DNA from: Diplonema papillatum | Lineage: Eukaryota; Euglenozoa; Diplonemea; Diplonemida; Diplonemidae | Length of the DNA: 64,000 nucleotides | Assembly: GCA_030068145.1 (NCBI GenBank) | Contig: JAPJBO010000544.1 | Location: 1-64,000, forward strand | Direction: 5' to 3' | Shown: positions 9,001 to 17,969 of the stretch, one piece after another | How positions within the stretch are numbered: position 1 is the first letter of the stretch | Layout: each line of letters begins with the position of its first letter | Translations under genes and position numbers: made by a program | The notes under the pieces: model-generated | What the model saw: the letters and a program-made list of their open reading frames with translations, nothing else | Databases searched by the model: none | Told to the model about the DNA's origin: nothing

Positions 9001-11606
9001 GTCAAGAGAGCCTCTTCAATCTGCGAGGCGATTTCAAACACCACGTCCACGGTTCCGTGTTTGGGCCTGAACCCGTGCTGGCTATCTGCTATCCAGCCTT
9101 CTTGCCACTGGACGACGTCCCTGAGCCTCGTGCTCGCCCACAAGCGATAGACCGCGCTTGTGACGGTGATGGGCCGCAATGCCAGCGGGTCGAGGGTTTC
9201 GTCTTTCGGGATCAGCGTGACCGCGGCTTCCAACAACGCGTTCGGCCACGTTCCGGTCGCTTCTATCGCGTTGAACACCTTCGCCAGGGCGTTCAGCAAC
9301 GGCAGTGGCAGCTTCTTTAACTCTGCTGTGCTCCATCCGTCCACGCCCGGGACTCCGGCACGCTGCTTCTTTCCAAGAACGCTCCTCAGATCATCGCCCG
9401 TCAAATCTCGGCACACCATCGGTCGACATCGGATGTATTCCGCATACTCCGCCTTGAAGGCTTCATAGCACGGTTCCGGTCTACTCGCGTACATCCGGTT
9501 GATGGGCGCCCATTCTTTCTGCAACGTCGCGTCGATCTCCCGTAGATTTGCCGTGTAGCGGCCATCCACTTTCAGCGCCACCAGACCGTCCGCCTTCTTC
9601 CTTCTGCACCACGGAAGCAGTTGCGCCCTGTTTGCACAGTGGAAGTTCTGCATCTTGCTCTCCAGCTGAGCTATTCTCCCCTTTCGCGCCTGTGCTGTCA
9701 GTGACCGGCTCCTCGCTTCCAGCTTCTGCCTCAAGGTCTGGGCGACGCTCAAGTCCGGCGGGCGTCGCGGCAAATCGCGCACCTTTGGTACTCGTCCGGC
9801 CATTGATTCCAGTCCCGATACTACGTTCTCCCACGTCTTCTCCAGCGATCTCGGCATGCACCCGGGTCCTTCCCCACTCAGTGTTTGCAGCCCTCGGATG
9901 TAGGCGTCGAGGCCGTTCAATATCTTCCGGAATCTGCTTGAGGCATACGTACCCGCGCCCGTCCCGGTGTCTGTCACGGACGCAAAATGTTCTCTCTTAG
10001 GCTTTCTTGTCTCACCCCGTCCTTGATAGGCGGCAACGGGCCCGTCGAGCAACCCCTGTTTCTCCGCCAGCTCGACCAGATACCCCTCGCACGCCTTAGT
10101 CGCCGACACCCAGAGCGCTTCCACGTCATCTGGTGCTGCATCTTCGAACCGGTGCTTCACTAACAACTCTTCCGCCCGCGCTGCTGCCCGTCCTTCGTGC
10201 GTCACGTCTACCTGGCTCATGGACCTTGGCATGCGGTACCTCTCACATGTGTCTGCAAACGCGGTGATGTCCAGCTCTACCGTCACCATCTTGTGGCTGG
10301 GCACCCGCTGCCCTTCCGCGTCTACGACGACGGTGGTTTCGCTCGCTACCAGTGAGTGTATCGCGACGTCGTTCAGCAAGACGTGATCGATGCGTGTGCC
10401 TCGCGTCCCCGTCTTCTCGTACGTCTTCGGGGCACCGCCATCGGTGCAGATCTCTGCGGCGTCGTACCATCCCGATCGCAGCATGCACGACATCGCCGCC
10501 GACGACGAGGGCTCCGCATTAAAATCGCCGGCCACAATGACCGGTACTCGTCCGAGACTTGCTGCTTCTCGGTGCACCTCCGCAATAATCTTCTCCCTCT
10601 CCGGCGCCGCCTTGTCCCCCGAGTTCGCATACAGTGTGAAGACATGCAAAAATTGGTTTCCTCTTCCAAGTCCGACGGCCACGTGCACCCACCTCCGGCT
10701 CGGTGACGGCTTCCCGACCACGAAGGCCGGCGCCGGTTTCTTCGCGAAGACTGCAACACCCGCTCCGCCGGCTTCCGCTATCCACGGTGATGCTTTGCCC
10801 TGCCGGTCAAGTCGCTCCCGACACGGTTCCCCCCACAGCGACTTCCAGTCTCGCCTGACGCCGTCCTCGAACTCCCTCTGACCCCAGTCGGTCAAAAGCG
10901 TCTCCTGTACCGCCAGAATGTCGACAGCGGCACAATCCAAAAAGTGTGCCCTCCCCCCGAGAGATGTCATGTTTATCGTCCCGAACTTCAGCGTCTCCCT
11001 TCCTCCTTGTAACACGCCCCCGTCCCGCTTCGGCGGCACCTGCTGCGACCTGGCGTCCGTTCCTTCATGTGCTGCGACCCTCACCGCGTGCTCGACCCGG
11101 CTCAACTCCACAGTTTCCACCGTGTCTGCATGTAGCGCCAGCTCCGCCAATGTGGTACCCGGGAGCAGGAGCCGGTCGTAGTGCTCCGGAACGTACGTGA
11201 CCGCCGTCTGCTGCCCCGTGGCGCCCACGCGAGGTGCGTATCGTCGCAGGATGTGCGGCCTCCTGCTGTCCAGCACCCAGAGTACCGCTCCGGTGACCGT
11301 CGCGGCTGCCGTCAACGTCATCTCGTCCCCGTACTCGTACGGCCCCCGCATTGCCTCCACGTAAGCAAACCAGCTGCTGTACCTTTCGGACGGCGCGAAG
11401 TGTGCTTCGAATGTCGGGTCTTTTAACATCGCGTCCACAACCCGTGCACGAAGTCTCCTTACCGACCACCCCGGCAGTCCGGCTGCGACCGCTGCGAACT
11501 GGCAGGCCCCGTCCCCAGGGACTTCTTGCACACTCGCTCCCATCGCGTCCGCGGCTTCTCTCAACCTTAACCCCAGCGTTTCGTGCGTCTCTCCACCGCC
11601 ACGCAT
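6084..11606 (-). CDS. LINE ORF2: OTU protease - APE endonuclease - reverse transcriptase - zinc-rich tail (1840 aa)
   Basis: ATG start (MRGGGETHET), 15 bases after the ORF1 stop. Residues 25-150 form an OTU-type cysteine protease: G-D-G-A-C with Cys35, and E-H-Y-D with His142. Residues about 205-450 form an apurinic endonuclease: INMTS, QET (Glu235), GDFNAE (Asp361, Asn363), RIDHVL (Asp407, His408), and a final S-H pair (437-438). Residues about 745-1050 form a reverse transcriptase with ALDFAKCFD (Asp879), LQGCPLSVILIN and SFADDLTLL (Asp971, Asp972). A C-x2-C-x8-H-x4-C knuckle (CRRCDEATEETLGHIWWQC) lies downstream, and the last 250 residues hold many Cys/His pairs and basic tracts. All visible catalytic residues are present, so the protein looks functional. 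It nicks DNA and primes cDNA synthesis at the target. Confidence 0.9.
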   Translation of the reverse strand: MRGGGETHETLGLRLREAADAMGASVQEVPGDGACQFAAVAAGLPGWSVRRLRARVVDAMLKDPTFEAHFAPSERYSSWFAYVEAMRGPYEYGDEMTLTAAATVTGAVLWVLDSRRPHILRRYAPRVGATGQQTAVTYVPEHYDRLLLPGTTLAELALHADTVETVELSRVEHAVRVAAHEGTDARSQQVPPKRDGGVLQGGRETLKFGTINMTSLGGRAHFLDCAAVDILAVQETLLTDWGQREFEDGVRRDWKSLWGEPCRERLDRQGKASPWIAEAGGAGVAVFAKKPAPAFVVGKPSPSRRWVHVAVGLGRGNQFLHVFTLYANSGDKAAPEREKIIAEVHREAASLGRVPVIVAGDFNAEPSSSAAMSCMLRSGWYDAAEICTDGGAPKTYEKTGTRGTRIDHVLLNDVAIHSLVASETTVVVDAEGQRVPSHKMVTVELDITAFADTCERYRMPRSMSQVDVTHEGRAAARAEELLVKHRFEDAAPDDVEALWVSATKACEGYLVELAEKQGLLDGPVAAYQGRGETRKPKREHFASVTDTGTGAGTYASSRFRKILNGLDAYIRGLQTLSGEGPGCMPRSLEKTWENVVSGLESMAGRVPKVRDLPRRPPDLSVAQTLRQKLEARSRSLTAQARKGRIAQLESKMQNFHCANRAQLLPWCRRKKADGLVALKVDGRYTANLREIDATLQKEWAPINRMYASRPEPCYEAFKAEYAEYIRCRPMVCRDLTGDDLRSVLGKKQRAGVPGVDGWSTAELKKLPLPLLNALAKVFNAIEATGTWPNALLEAAVTLIPKDETLDPLALRPITVTSAVYRLWASTRLRDVVQWQEGWIADSQHGFRPKHGTVDVVFEIASQIEEALLTGKELYGVALDFAKCFDKVPRDVVLKLVGDLGLHERILGPLRDVYARLRRRYKLHMGLGDIFYTTNGILQGCPLSVILINALLSIVVRRVDDVGGVTSESFADDLTLLTRLREACLQDALVEVDRFCANTGMSIGIPKTFAFGTPKGYEAKLKIGGTDIVTKEELTIVGCLVGTKRTRRTTDLRYDQRAEEAERLGALPISRAQRSGLAAMAVLPAATYGSEFALPTVRGLGKFTAALLRGVWDPVRLHRAQEAVLGILNKAHMLDPYTVLPYRSLGMIAEVCRKRPVWRARVATVRRAYGSRIRAWGPIGIAAEHAKKLGIRWTEDLDDAEDEAGNVLRLVRQSKGERGHTLRKAIHGWRLGELEKRRTNFGGVRAGVDYTATNAYGLKASTTLTAARDVAEVVAGSVMTESHAAKLWGGDGLCRRCDEATEETLGHIWWQCRAYERIRMQQQYAEIVDADRSTWPPCLQEHGILPKGSRINIEVLHTFMAEVMQERRRLEREGRDRAVGHPWRQLHPDDCPPRRLNFEAIAGPGTFTAVAGERWFRALQYWLDGMCWSVAGDVSTAELAVDFEVYTGLDLPGSLVATTGGTPLCIRARMLARMLKTIGEALERKGVGPLLPGRKLEKIGSLRTVGAPPCLTGYEMRPIFRGGEETMGILETQLKASRHAFTGEAWGMDLFPTYGRERAERAARWAAFDDATEKRKGKKSAVVGGDPWLVPEGIPRHEKWGERVCPGHQKVKCDVCKRRGKSVAWCCQAHHREGDGLAVKMCAEHRMTQCATCKTTAECCRNHHHRCLDHGMPTCDGCKKHADLRSRRPGHCCRKGHHRAAVARGEETTAKKRKAEPEGPAPAPRQAKRENVVLVLPEAEEDEREPATSTPTSAAKVGKTAPTPAKKRQSDSAAEPVPKRRKGRVDAPRPSPRRWEKAEIDAQPMNLDEQSKKKRSTKRAPERDDQDELKRRKHDTSRAKR

Positions 11607-11621
11607 CCCGTCGTTCCCCAG

Positions 11622-13574
11622 TCACGAACGCTTCGCCGCTGCTGGTTGGTGTGCCTTCTTCGTCTTCGCTAACGGTGACTTCCCCGGCGTTCCCAGCGGA
11701 CGCTTCGGTTGCGTCATGTGGACGTCTTGAGACGGAGCCTCGGCCCGTCCCATCTTCTGCTTCGTCGGTGTGGCGACGGGCGTCTTCGGCGCCTTCTTCT
11801 TGACCGGGGTCCGGTCTACGGGCATCGCCGGGGGTGTCTTCGGCCTCATCGTCGCGACCATCTCCGTCAGCTTCGCCATCTGAGCACTGAGTGCTGCGAT
11901 GTCACCTCGCAGCGCGTCGTTCTTCGCGCGTAGCTCCGCGTTCTCCGCCCGGAGCTGTCGCACCGCGCCATTGTTGTCGCCCGCGCCCTTCGGTTGCTCG
12001 GGTGTGCTCGTCTTTTCCTGACCCTGCCGTCGCAACGCCTCGAGGTACGACGAGACCTTCGGCGTCCTCTCCGCCCTTGCATCCCACACCTGCGATTTCG
12101 GCCGCCGTCCGGACCTGTCTTCCTCGGTCTCGTCATCGACCTTCATCAGCGCTCCTCCCGCGCTTATCAGTCGATGCGGGGGCGGCTCCTCGCTGGCGAC
12201 GACGCGCGTGTCCCCATGCGTCTTGCTCCGGTAGGACGCGACTTGGCGACATGTCCATCCCGCCGCCTTCATGGTCGCCTCAAGATCCGAAGCGGCATCG
12301 CGCGCCTGTGCCCCCCTCACCAGGTAATGCATCGCGGGCGGACCCTGCTTCGCCGCCGCTTCGCCCAGCGATTCCCGCACCCGCTCGGACATGCCGTCTT
12401 CGACCCTCACCCCCAGCCGCGCGCGACTACGAGCAAGGCCCAGGCAGCCTTTCCCCTGCGCGAGCACGAGAGCGCTCTTCAGCGATGCTTCCTCGTCAGC
12501 TAGCCACACGACGTCGTTCGTCTCCGACCCCTCCTTCCAGCGCGGTATGCGTAGAAAGAGACCCCTCCTGCCCGAAATTCTCAGCAACCTCCCGACCTGC
12601 TCCTCTTCGACGCGCACCATCATCTGAAATACGCGGTTTACCCGCCGCACGTTGAACATGCTGTGCGGACTCAGGTCCACCTTCGCCTCTCCCGCGAGCC
12701 GCCTGCACTCCGCCTTCAGCACCCGCCCCCCCGATGGCTCCTGCAGGGCCGCCAACGTCTCTGCCCCGCACCATCGTGCATCTATCTCGGCGCAAATCAG
12801 CACCGTCGATGTCGGCGGGCGGTCAACCTTCTTCACGTCCGCGGGCGCGTACACCACGTCTCCCTCCGGGGACCTCGTCACGTACCCCGGCAGCACTTTC
12901 TCCGCGCCGTCAACTCGGCACACCACGTCCGTCCGCCTGCTGCCCTCCAGAGCCGCCACCGTGACCACCGCAGAGCCCTCCGGCATCCCTTCACGCCGTA
13001 TCCTGCGCGCGCTCGCCATGGGCGCGAACGCCACCGTCGCTTCCGCCAGCTCGGTGTGGTCAACCACCGGCACTCCCCAGTCTTCCTGCCTCAGCTCTAT
13101 CCTCGCCTTCCCCGCCCCTCCGACTGCCTTCTCGCCTTCTTGTGCCTTCTTCTGTCCGTCCTCTTCCATCGCGCGCGCGGCCGTCGGCTTCTTGCCCGGC
13201 ACCTCTTTCCACCCTCCGTTGCGCTTCTTTTTCTTTTTCCCCTGTTTTCCACCCGACGCCTCTTGCTTCGCCACGCCGTCCCCGCCGCCGCTGGTTTCGT
13301 CGTTCTCACCTGCACTCGCCTTGCCTTTTCCGCCTTTACCGCCCGCTTTCTCTGCATCTGAACCCGCGACACCGTCACCGCCGTCGTCCCAGCAGAGCTC
13401 GCGCTCATCCCCCTCGTCATCCGCCCAGCTGGGAGCGTTCGTCGTACTCTGCTTCTTCGCGCCATCCGTCTGAGCCTGCCTTACCAGCCCGCTGACTGCG
13501 GCCATCAGATCAGCCATCTGCTTTCCCTGAGCCTGCACCTGGGCGGCGAGTTCCTTGAACCCCGGATCCGTCAT
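11622..13574 (-). CDS. LINE ORF1 protein (650 aa)
   Basis: ATG start (MTDPGFKELAAQVQ). The N terminus looks helical. It is followed by a long low-complexity acidic/Gly/Lys section (about 40-160) with a basic KKKKKR patch. A folded central part (about 250-440) has alternating hydrophobic segments that could be an RNA-binding fold; no motif is certain. Near residues 545-590 a heptad-rich stretch (LRAENAELRAKNDALRGDI) is a clear coiled coil, then a Lys/Pro-rich tail. ORF1 proteins of LINEs bind the element RNA and multimerise. The gene sits directly upstream of ORF2 with a 15-base gap, suggesting reinitiation or coupled translation. A TG dinucleotide run lies about 35-57 bases upstream of its start (about 13609-13631). 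Confidence 0.8.
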   Translation of the reverse strand: MTDPGFKELAAQVQAQGKQMADLMAAVSGLVRQAQTDGAKKQSTTNAPSWADDEGDERELCWDDGGDGVAGSDAEKAGGKGGKGKASAGENDETSGGGDGVAKQEASGGKQGKKKKKRNGGWKEVPGKKPTAARAMEEDGQKKAQEGEKAVGGAGKARIELRQEDWGVPVVDHTELAEATVAFAPMASARRIRREGMPEGSAVVTVAALEGSRRTDVVCRVDGAEKVLPGYVTRSPEGDVVYAPADVKKVDRPPTSTVLICAEIDARWCGAETLAALQEPSGGRVLKAECRRLAGEAKVDLSPHSMFNVRRVNRVFQMMVRVEEEQVGRLLRISGRRGLFLRIPRWKEGSETNDVVWLADEEASLKSALVLAQGKGCLGLARSRARLGVRVEDGMSERVRESLGEAAAKQGPPAMHYLVRGAQARDAASDLEATMKAAGWTCRQVASYRSKTHGDTRVVASEEPPPHRLISAGGALMKVDDETEEDRSGRRPKSQVWDARAERTPKVSSYLEALRRQGQEKTSTPEQPKGAGDNNGAVRQLRAENAELRAKNDALRGDIAALSAQMAKLTEMVATMRPKTPPAMPVDRTPVKKKAPKTPVATPTKQKMGRAEAPSQDVHMTQPKRPLGTPGKSPLAKTKKAHQPAAAKRS

Positions 13575-13755
13575 TGCGCGCTCTCGGGGTTGTACCGCTT
13601 GATGTGTACGCGTGTGTGTGTGTGTGTGTGTCGTCGGTCTTCTCTCTTTGTCTTCGTCCTCTTGATACTTTCTTGGTGCTTCCTTTTACCGGGACGGATC
13701 CCGGTGCCGCTCTCCTTCGAGAGTGTCCACGGCAAGACACCAATAAAGTACAGAA

Positions 13756-13825
13756 GTGTAATCGAGTGTAATCGACGCGTAATCGAGCTAAAGTCATTTT
13801 CAGGGGGGCTAGGTGAATTGGCTCA
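13756..13825 (-). repeat. Right terminal inverted repeat and remaining subterminal 10-mers
   Basis: Reading inward on the minus strand: TGAGCCAATTCACC, a C run, CTGAAAATGACTTTAGC, then three CGATTACxC units cut by the LINE. The flanking GAAAA (13826-13830) repeats the one at 1848. Confidence 0.9.
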
Positions 13826-14480
13826 GAAAAGGTGCGCCAAACACCATACCCAAATTATAAAAGGCACATGAAGCGACGCACATGCGAACAGGCGCCCTCA
13901 TACAGGCCGCTCATGGCAGCGCAGCCGTCGGTACTAACCCCCACGCAAGATGGGAACAAGTTCAGCCCCGCAAACGTCTTTTGCAATAAAAGGGCAATAT
14001 TACGCCCGGTTGGAGCACACTTTATCGGACGTATTTCCCAAAACACCTCCTCCGGGGTGTGGTCCTCGGTCAGCAATTTGACGAAAAAGCCGAAATTGGC
14101 GTCTTTCGCACGGTCCTGGGACTCGTCGGTCATGAGGGACAAAAAGCTGCTTCCCTTGACCTTACGCAACACGCGCTCTTTCGAGAGGGCGAAAAGGCTG
14201 CGTAACAGTATGTTGCGTGTCGTAGCCGATGTCAGAGTATCCCGGTGCCTCATGGATTGGCGGATTGGCTCGCAGCTTTGAGCTTCATGTTCAGCGAGAG
14301 AGGAGAAGTCGTCGAGAGAACGATGACTGCGAATGATGTAGACCAGATCATTCACACGATGAACGAAGTGCTGAGTATTCATAATTCTATCAACAACGCC
14401 TGTTATGTCATTGACAGGATCACCGTCGGCACTTTTCTTCCCTCCGATTTCCGCTCTCATGTTCTCCATGAACCGGAGGG
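13826..14480 (-). pseudogene. hAT transposase, N-proximal part (upstream half of the split gene)
   Basis: Minus-strand frame with hAT core motifs. FLSLMTDESQD carries the first catalytic Asp region. VSTDGCAAMSGLYEGA carries the second Asp region. After that, another frame reads PFIIWVWCLAHLF, the C-x2-H-type segment. That segment runs straight into FNLACVSAGDD at 1852 once the intervening element and one GAAAA copy are removed. The switch of frame around 13862 indicates one small indel, so the gene had begun to decay or carries an error. The N terminus is lost: at about 14480 the frame runs into the 43-bp minisatellite. Start codon, finger domain and 5' terminal repeat of this hAT element are not visible. 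Confidence 0.8.
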
Positions 14481-15051
14481 TAGAATTGGTAGTCAACGTC
14501 CAATTTCCGATCTCAAATTTAATTAGAATTGGTAGTCAACGTCCAATTTCCGATCCCAAATTTAATTAGAATTGGTAGTCAACGTTCAATTTTGAATCCA
14601 AATTTAATTAGAATTGGTAGTCAACGTCCAATTTCCGATCCCAAATTTAATTAGAATTGGTAGTCAACGTTCAATTTTGGATCCAGATTTAATTAGAATT
14701 GGTAGTCAACGTCCAATTTTGAATCCAAATTTAATTAGAATTGGTAGTCAACGTCCAATTTTGAATCCAAATTTAATTAGAATTGGTAGTCAACGTCCAA
14801 TTTCCGATCCCAAATTTAATTAGAATTGGTAGTCAACGTTCAATTTTGGATCCAGATTTAATTAGAATTGGTAGTCAACGTCCAATTTTGAATCCAAATT
14901 TAATTAGAATTGGTAGTCAACGTTCAATTTTGGATCCAAATTTAATTAGAATTGGTAGTCAACGTCCAATTTTGAATCCAAATTTAATTAGAATTGGTAG
15001 TCAACGTTCAATTTTGGATCCAAATTTAGTTAGACTTGGTAGTCAACGTCT
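14481..15051. repeat. 43-bp minisatellite, block 1
   Basis: About 13 units of 42-44 bases built on AATTGGTAGTCAACGTCCAA, alternating between CCGATCCCAAATT and TGAATCCAAATT variants. The apparent open frames here (GSQRPILNPNLIR) are by-products of the repeat. Confidence 0.95.
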
Positions 15052-15540
15052 CGCCTCCCACCACCCCCTTTGGCCCTCCCCTCCTGCCTCCTCTTTCCCC
15101 GCCTCCGTTTTACTCTTCCTGCCCCCATGGCTTCGCCATGGCTCCGTCATGGCTTTCGCCATGGCTTCGCCATGGCTTCGTCCCTCCCCTGTGGCTCACC
15201 CCCGCTGATCCCGGTTGGTAGTGCCCGGCCCTACCCCAACCCCCAGCCCAAAATTAATTCAATTTTTTTTTCGCGCTCGGGGTGCAGGGGTTTATATAGC
15301 TTTTCCTCCTCTGTAGAAAAGTCCTTTTCGCCCTCGGGGTCCTGCGTGGGATCCAAAATTAATTAGAATTGGTAGTCAAGCACTACCATGCCAGCCCAGC
15401 CCAACACAACCCAACCTCAGTGTTGGTAATAAGAATCAGACAAAATGGTTAAGCTAATTTGTAAGAGAGGGGGGGTCTGGGGGGCAGCGCCCCCCAGCGC
15501 ACGGTACGATACAGCGAAGAATTTCCGCACCAGTATTGAT
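15052..15540. repeat. Spacer of the minisatellite, copy 1, with extra sequence
   Basis: Pyrimidine-rich block with CCATGGCTTCG palindromic repeats, then CCCCAACCCCCAGCCC and a T run. The first 200 bases recur almost identically at 16502-16715. The rest (15290-15540) is unique and includes another CAGCCCAGCCC patch. Confidence 0.8.
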
Positions 15541-16501
15541 TCCAAATTCAATTAGAACCGGTAGTCAACGTCTGATGCCAAACCCCAAATGTAATTAGAA
15601 CTGGTAGTCAACGTCCAATTTCGAATTCCAAATTTAATTAGAATAGGTAGTCAACGTTCAATTTTGGATCCAGATTTAATTAGAATTGGTAGTCAACGTC
15701 CAATTTTGAATCCAAATTTAATTAGAATTGGTAGTCAACGTCCAATTTCCGATCCCAAATTTAATTAGAATTGGTAGTCAACGTTCAATTTTGGATCCAG
15801 ATTTAATTAGAATTGGTAGTCAACGTCCAATTTTGAATCCAAATTTAATTAGAATTGGTAGTCAACGTTCAATTTTGGATCCAAATTTAATTAGAATTGG
15901 TAGTCAACGTCCAATTTTGAATCCAAATTTAATTAGAATTGGTAGTCAACGTCCAATTTTGAATCCAAATTTAATTAGAATTGGTAGTCAACGTCCAATT
16001 TCCGATCCCAAATTTAATTAGAATTGGTAGTCAACGTTCAATTTTGGATCCAGATTTAATTAGAATTGGTAGTCAACGTCCAATTTTGATCCCAATTTAA
16101 TTAGAATTGGTAGTCAACGTCCAATTTTGAATCCAAATTTAATTAGAATTGGTAGTCAACGTCCAATTTTGAATCCAAATTTAATTAGAATTGGTAGTCA
16201 ACGTCCAATTTTGAATCCAAATTTAATTAGAATTGGTAGTCAACGTTCAATTTTGAATCCAGATTTAATTAGAATTGGTAGTCAACGTCCAATTTTGGAT
16301 CCAAATTTAATTAGAATTGGTAGTCAACGTCCAATTTCCGATCCCAAATTTAATTAGAATTGGTAGTCAACGTTCAATTTTGGATCCAGATTTAATTAGA
16401 ATTGGTAGTCAACGTCCAATTTTGAATCCAAATTTAATTAGAATTGGTAGTCAACGTTCAATTTTGGATCCAAATTTAGTTAGACTTGGTAGTCAACGTC
16501 T
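15541..16501. repeat. 43-bp minisatellite, block 2
   Basis: About 22 further units of the same 42-44-base repeat in the same orientation as block 1, ending with the same degenerate unit (TTAGTTAGACTTGG). This indicates segmental duplication of array plus spacer. Confidence 0.95.
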
Positions 16502-16811
16502 CGCCTCCCACCACCCCCTTTGGCCCTCCCCTCCTGCCTCCTCTTTCCCCGCCTCCTTTTTACTCTTCCTGCCCCCATGGCTTCGCCATGGCTCCGTCAT
16601 GGCTTTCGCCATGGCTTCGCCATGGCTTCGTCCCTCCCCTGTGGCTCACCCCCGCTGATCCCGGTTGGTAGTGCCCGGCCCTACCCCAACCCCCAGCCCA
16701 AAATTAATTCAATTTTTTTTTTTCGCGCTCGGGGTGGCCCCGAGCCCCAGACCCATATATAAATCACTGTCGGGGTGGCCCCGAGCCCCAGACCCATATA
16801 TAAATCACTGC
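16502..16811. repeat. Spacer copy 2 and a 41-bp tandem pair with TATATAAAT
   Basis: Duplicate of the 15052 spacer, followed by two 41-base repeats (16730-16770 and 16771-16810). Each contains the foldback GGGGTGGCCCC and the TATA-like CATATATAAATCACTG. Confidence 0.85.
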
Positions 16812-17689
16812 TCCAGTCCAGTTGATCGTTGAGGCGAGGGAAGGGTACCGAAGGGCGAGTAAACGCGGTTGCGGTGTGATCACTCGGGCTGCTCGTTGCC
16901 GACGAGCTGAAGGCGGCCTGAGCACCTGCGTCCAGGAGGACTTCACTGTTAGAAATCCGCAGTTTGCCGTGGTTTTCTTCGGTTTCCTTCGATGCCGACC
17001 GATGGGACTGAGCCTCCCGTTTTCGCCGCCGCGAGTGATCCGAACAGCGGCGTTGACTCGCCCTCACAGAGGATGACAACGGCGACGGTCGAGTATGCCT
17101 TCGTACAACTACGCCAAGACCGCAGTCGTAATGAGATCCCTGCCCGCCCTTCCCCGGCGATGTCTGATCGTTGACTTTTGTCATGCAGGTCCGTCATACG
17201 AAAAGACGTAATGGAATGTTCGAGAGAGGCACGATGCAACGGCGTGAAGGATGATCACAGCCGCGGACAAAGGAAGAGCTGTACCTTCTTCTGTGGCTGG
17301 AGTTCACCCTCCCGCTACCTCCAGCTGAACGGCAATCGCCGCGGCCACCAAAGATTCCAATTCCGGGAGAGAGGGCCGGAGAGGCAGCTTGAGGAAACAC
17401 TCTGGCAGATCAGATTACCCAAGGTGACATCAACTGCACGTTTCGGTGGATGTCTTGAAGGAGGAACGAACCTGCTGGATTCGCGGAACATAGTGGAAAC
17501 TGATACAACCTGAGCGGGTGCCTGGTGTGAAGAGTGTGTCAAGAGCCTCGTCAGAAACAGAACATCGCCAAAGTCCCACAGCTACTTTGATCAACCCCGG
17601 TAGCCCTTGAGTACTCGGCGAGCACGGCCTACCAGCCACGCGGACGTCCGGCCGTCCGCAAACATCACTGCCCTAGCGGCTTGCCTCGG
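16812..17689. other. No recognisable feature
   Basis: 878 bases with only short open frames of no recognisable composition. No repeat shared with the rest of the window was noticed. Confidence 0.5.
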
Positions 17690-17845
17690 CAGCACTGCCG
17701 GCGGGAAGACCCAAGAAAAAGCACGCGGGCGCGAAAGCGCAGCGTTCAAAGAATGGAGCTGGATACCGGGAGTTCCTCTCGTACCACCCCGTTTTGCTGT
17801 CGGAATGCGCTGGCCCGATGGGCTCTCTCTCCATCAGTAGGGCAA

Positions 17846-17889
<44 letters not shown>

Positions 17890-17937
17890 GTTAGTGGGTG
17901 AACAATCCAAACCTTAGACAATTCTGCTTGTCTAGGT

Positions 17938-17969
<32 letters not shown>

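Larger units (their letters stand above)
6031..13755 (-). mobile_element. Full-length LINE (non-LTR retrotransposon) with OTU domain, nested in the DNA transposon
   Basis: About 7.7 kb with two intact ORFs. The 5' end is near 13755 and the 3' end (GCATTCTAATCCA on the minus strand) near 6031. There is no poly-A tail; the 3' end abuts the target's CGATTACGCT repeats directly. Because both flanks are the same 10-mer repeat, a target duplication cannot be separated from the array. The OTU protease plus APE endonuclease plus reverse transcriptase layout recalls the RandI/Dualen group of LINEs, known from algae among others. I did not find a restriction-like endonuclease motif, so the clade is tentative. 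Both frames being open suggests recent insertion. Confidence 0.88.
1853..13825 (-). mobile_element. 11,973-bp hAT-like DNA transposon with TGAGCC termini and 5-bp target duplication
   Basis: The left end reads TGAGCCAATTCACCTACCCC. The right end, reverse-complemented, reads TGAGCCAATTCACCTAGCCC. GAAAA flanks both sides (1848-1852 and 13826-13830), and removing the element restores continuous hAT coding sequence, which proves the boundaries. It carries two minus-strand genes (2293-3318 and 3648-5822) and a LINE nested at 6031-13755; without the LINE it would be about 4.2 kb. Subterminal arrays of CGATTACACT-like 10-mers lie just inside both ends. A deletion derivative with the same termini lies at 54582-56354. 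Standard hAT elements make 8-bp duplications, so the 5-bp duplication sets this lineage apart. Confidence 0.9.

Noticed and set aside
6084-11606. Restriction-like endonuclease at the LINE C terminus
   Set aside because: A C-x2-C-x8-H-x4-C knuckle is present, but no following PD-D/E signature could be seen.
6053-13574. Many plus-strand frames opposite the LINE ORFs
   Set aside because: GC-rich antisense shadows of ORF1 and ORF2 with Arg/Pro/Ser-biased composition and no motifs.
14481-16501. Regular 43-bp repeats resembling a CRISPR array
   Set aside because: Units are contiguous with no unique spacers, the context is eukaryotic, and there are no cas genes.
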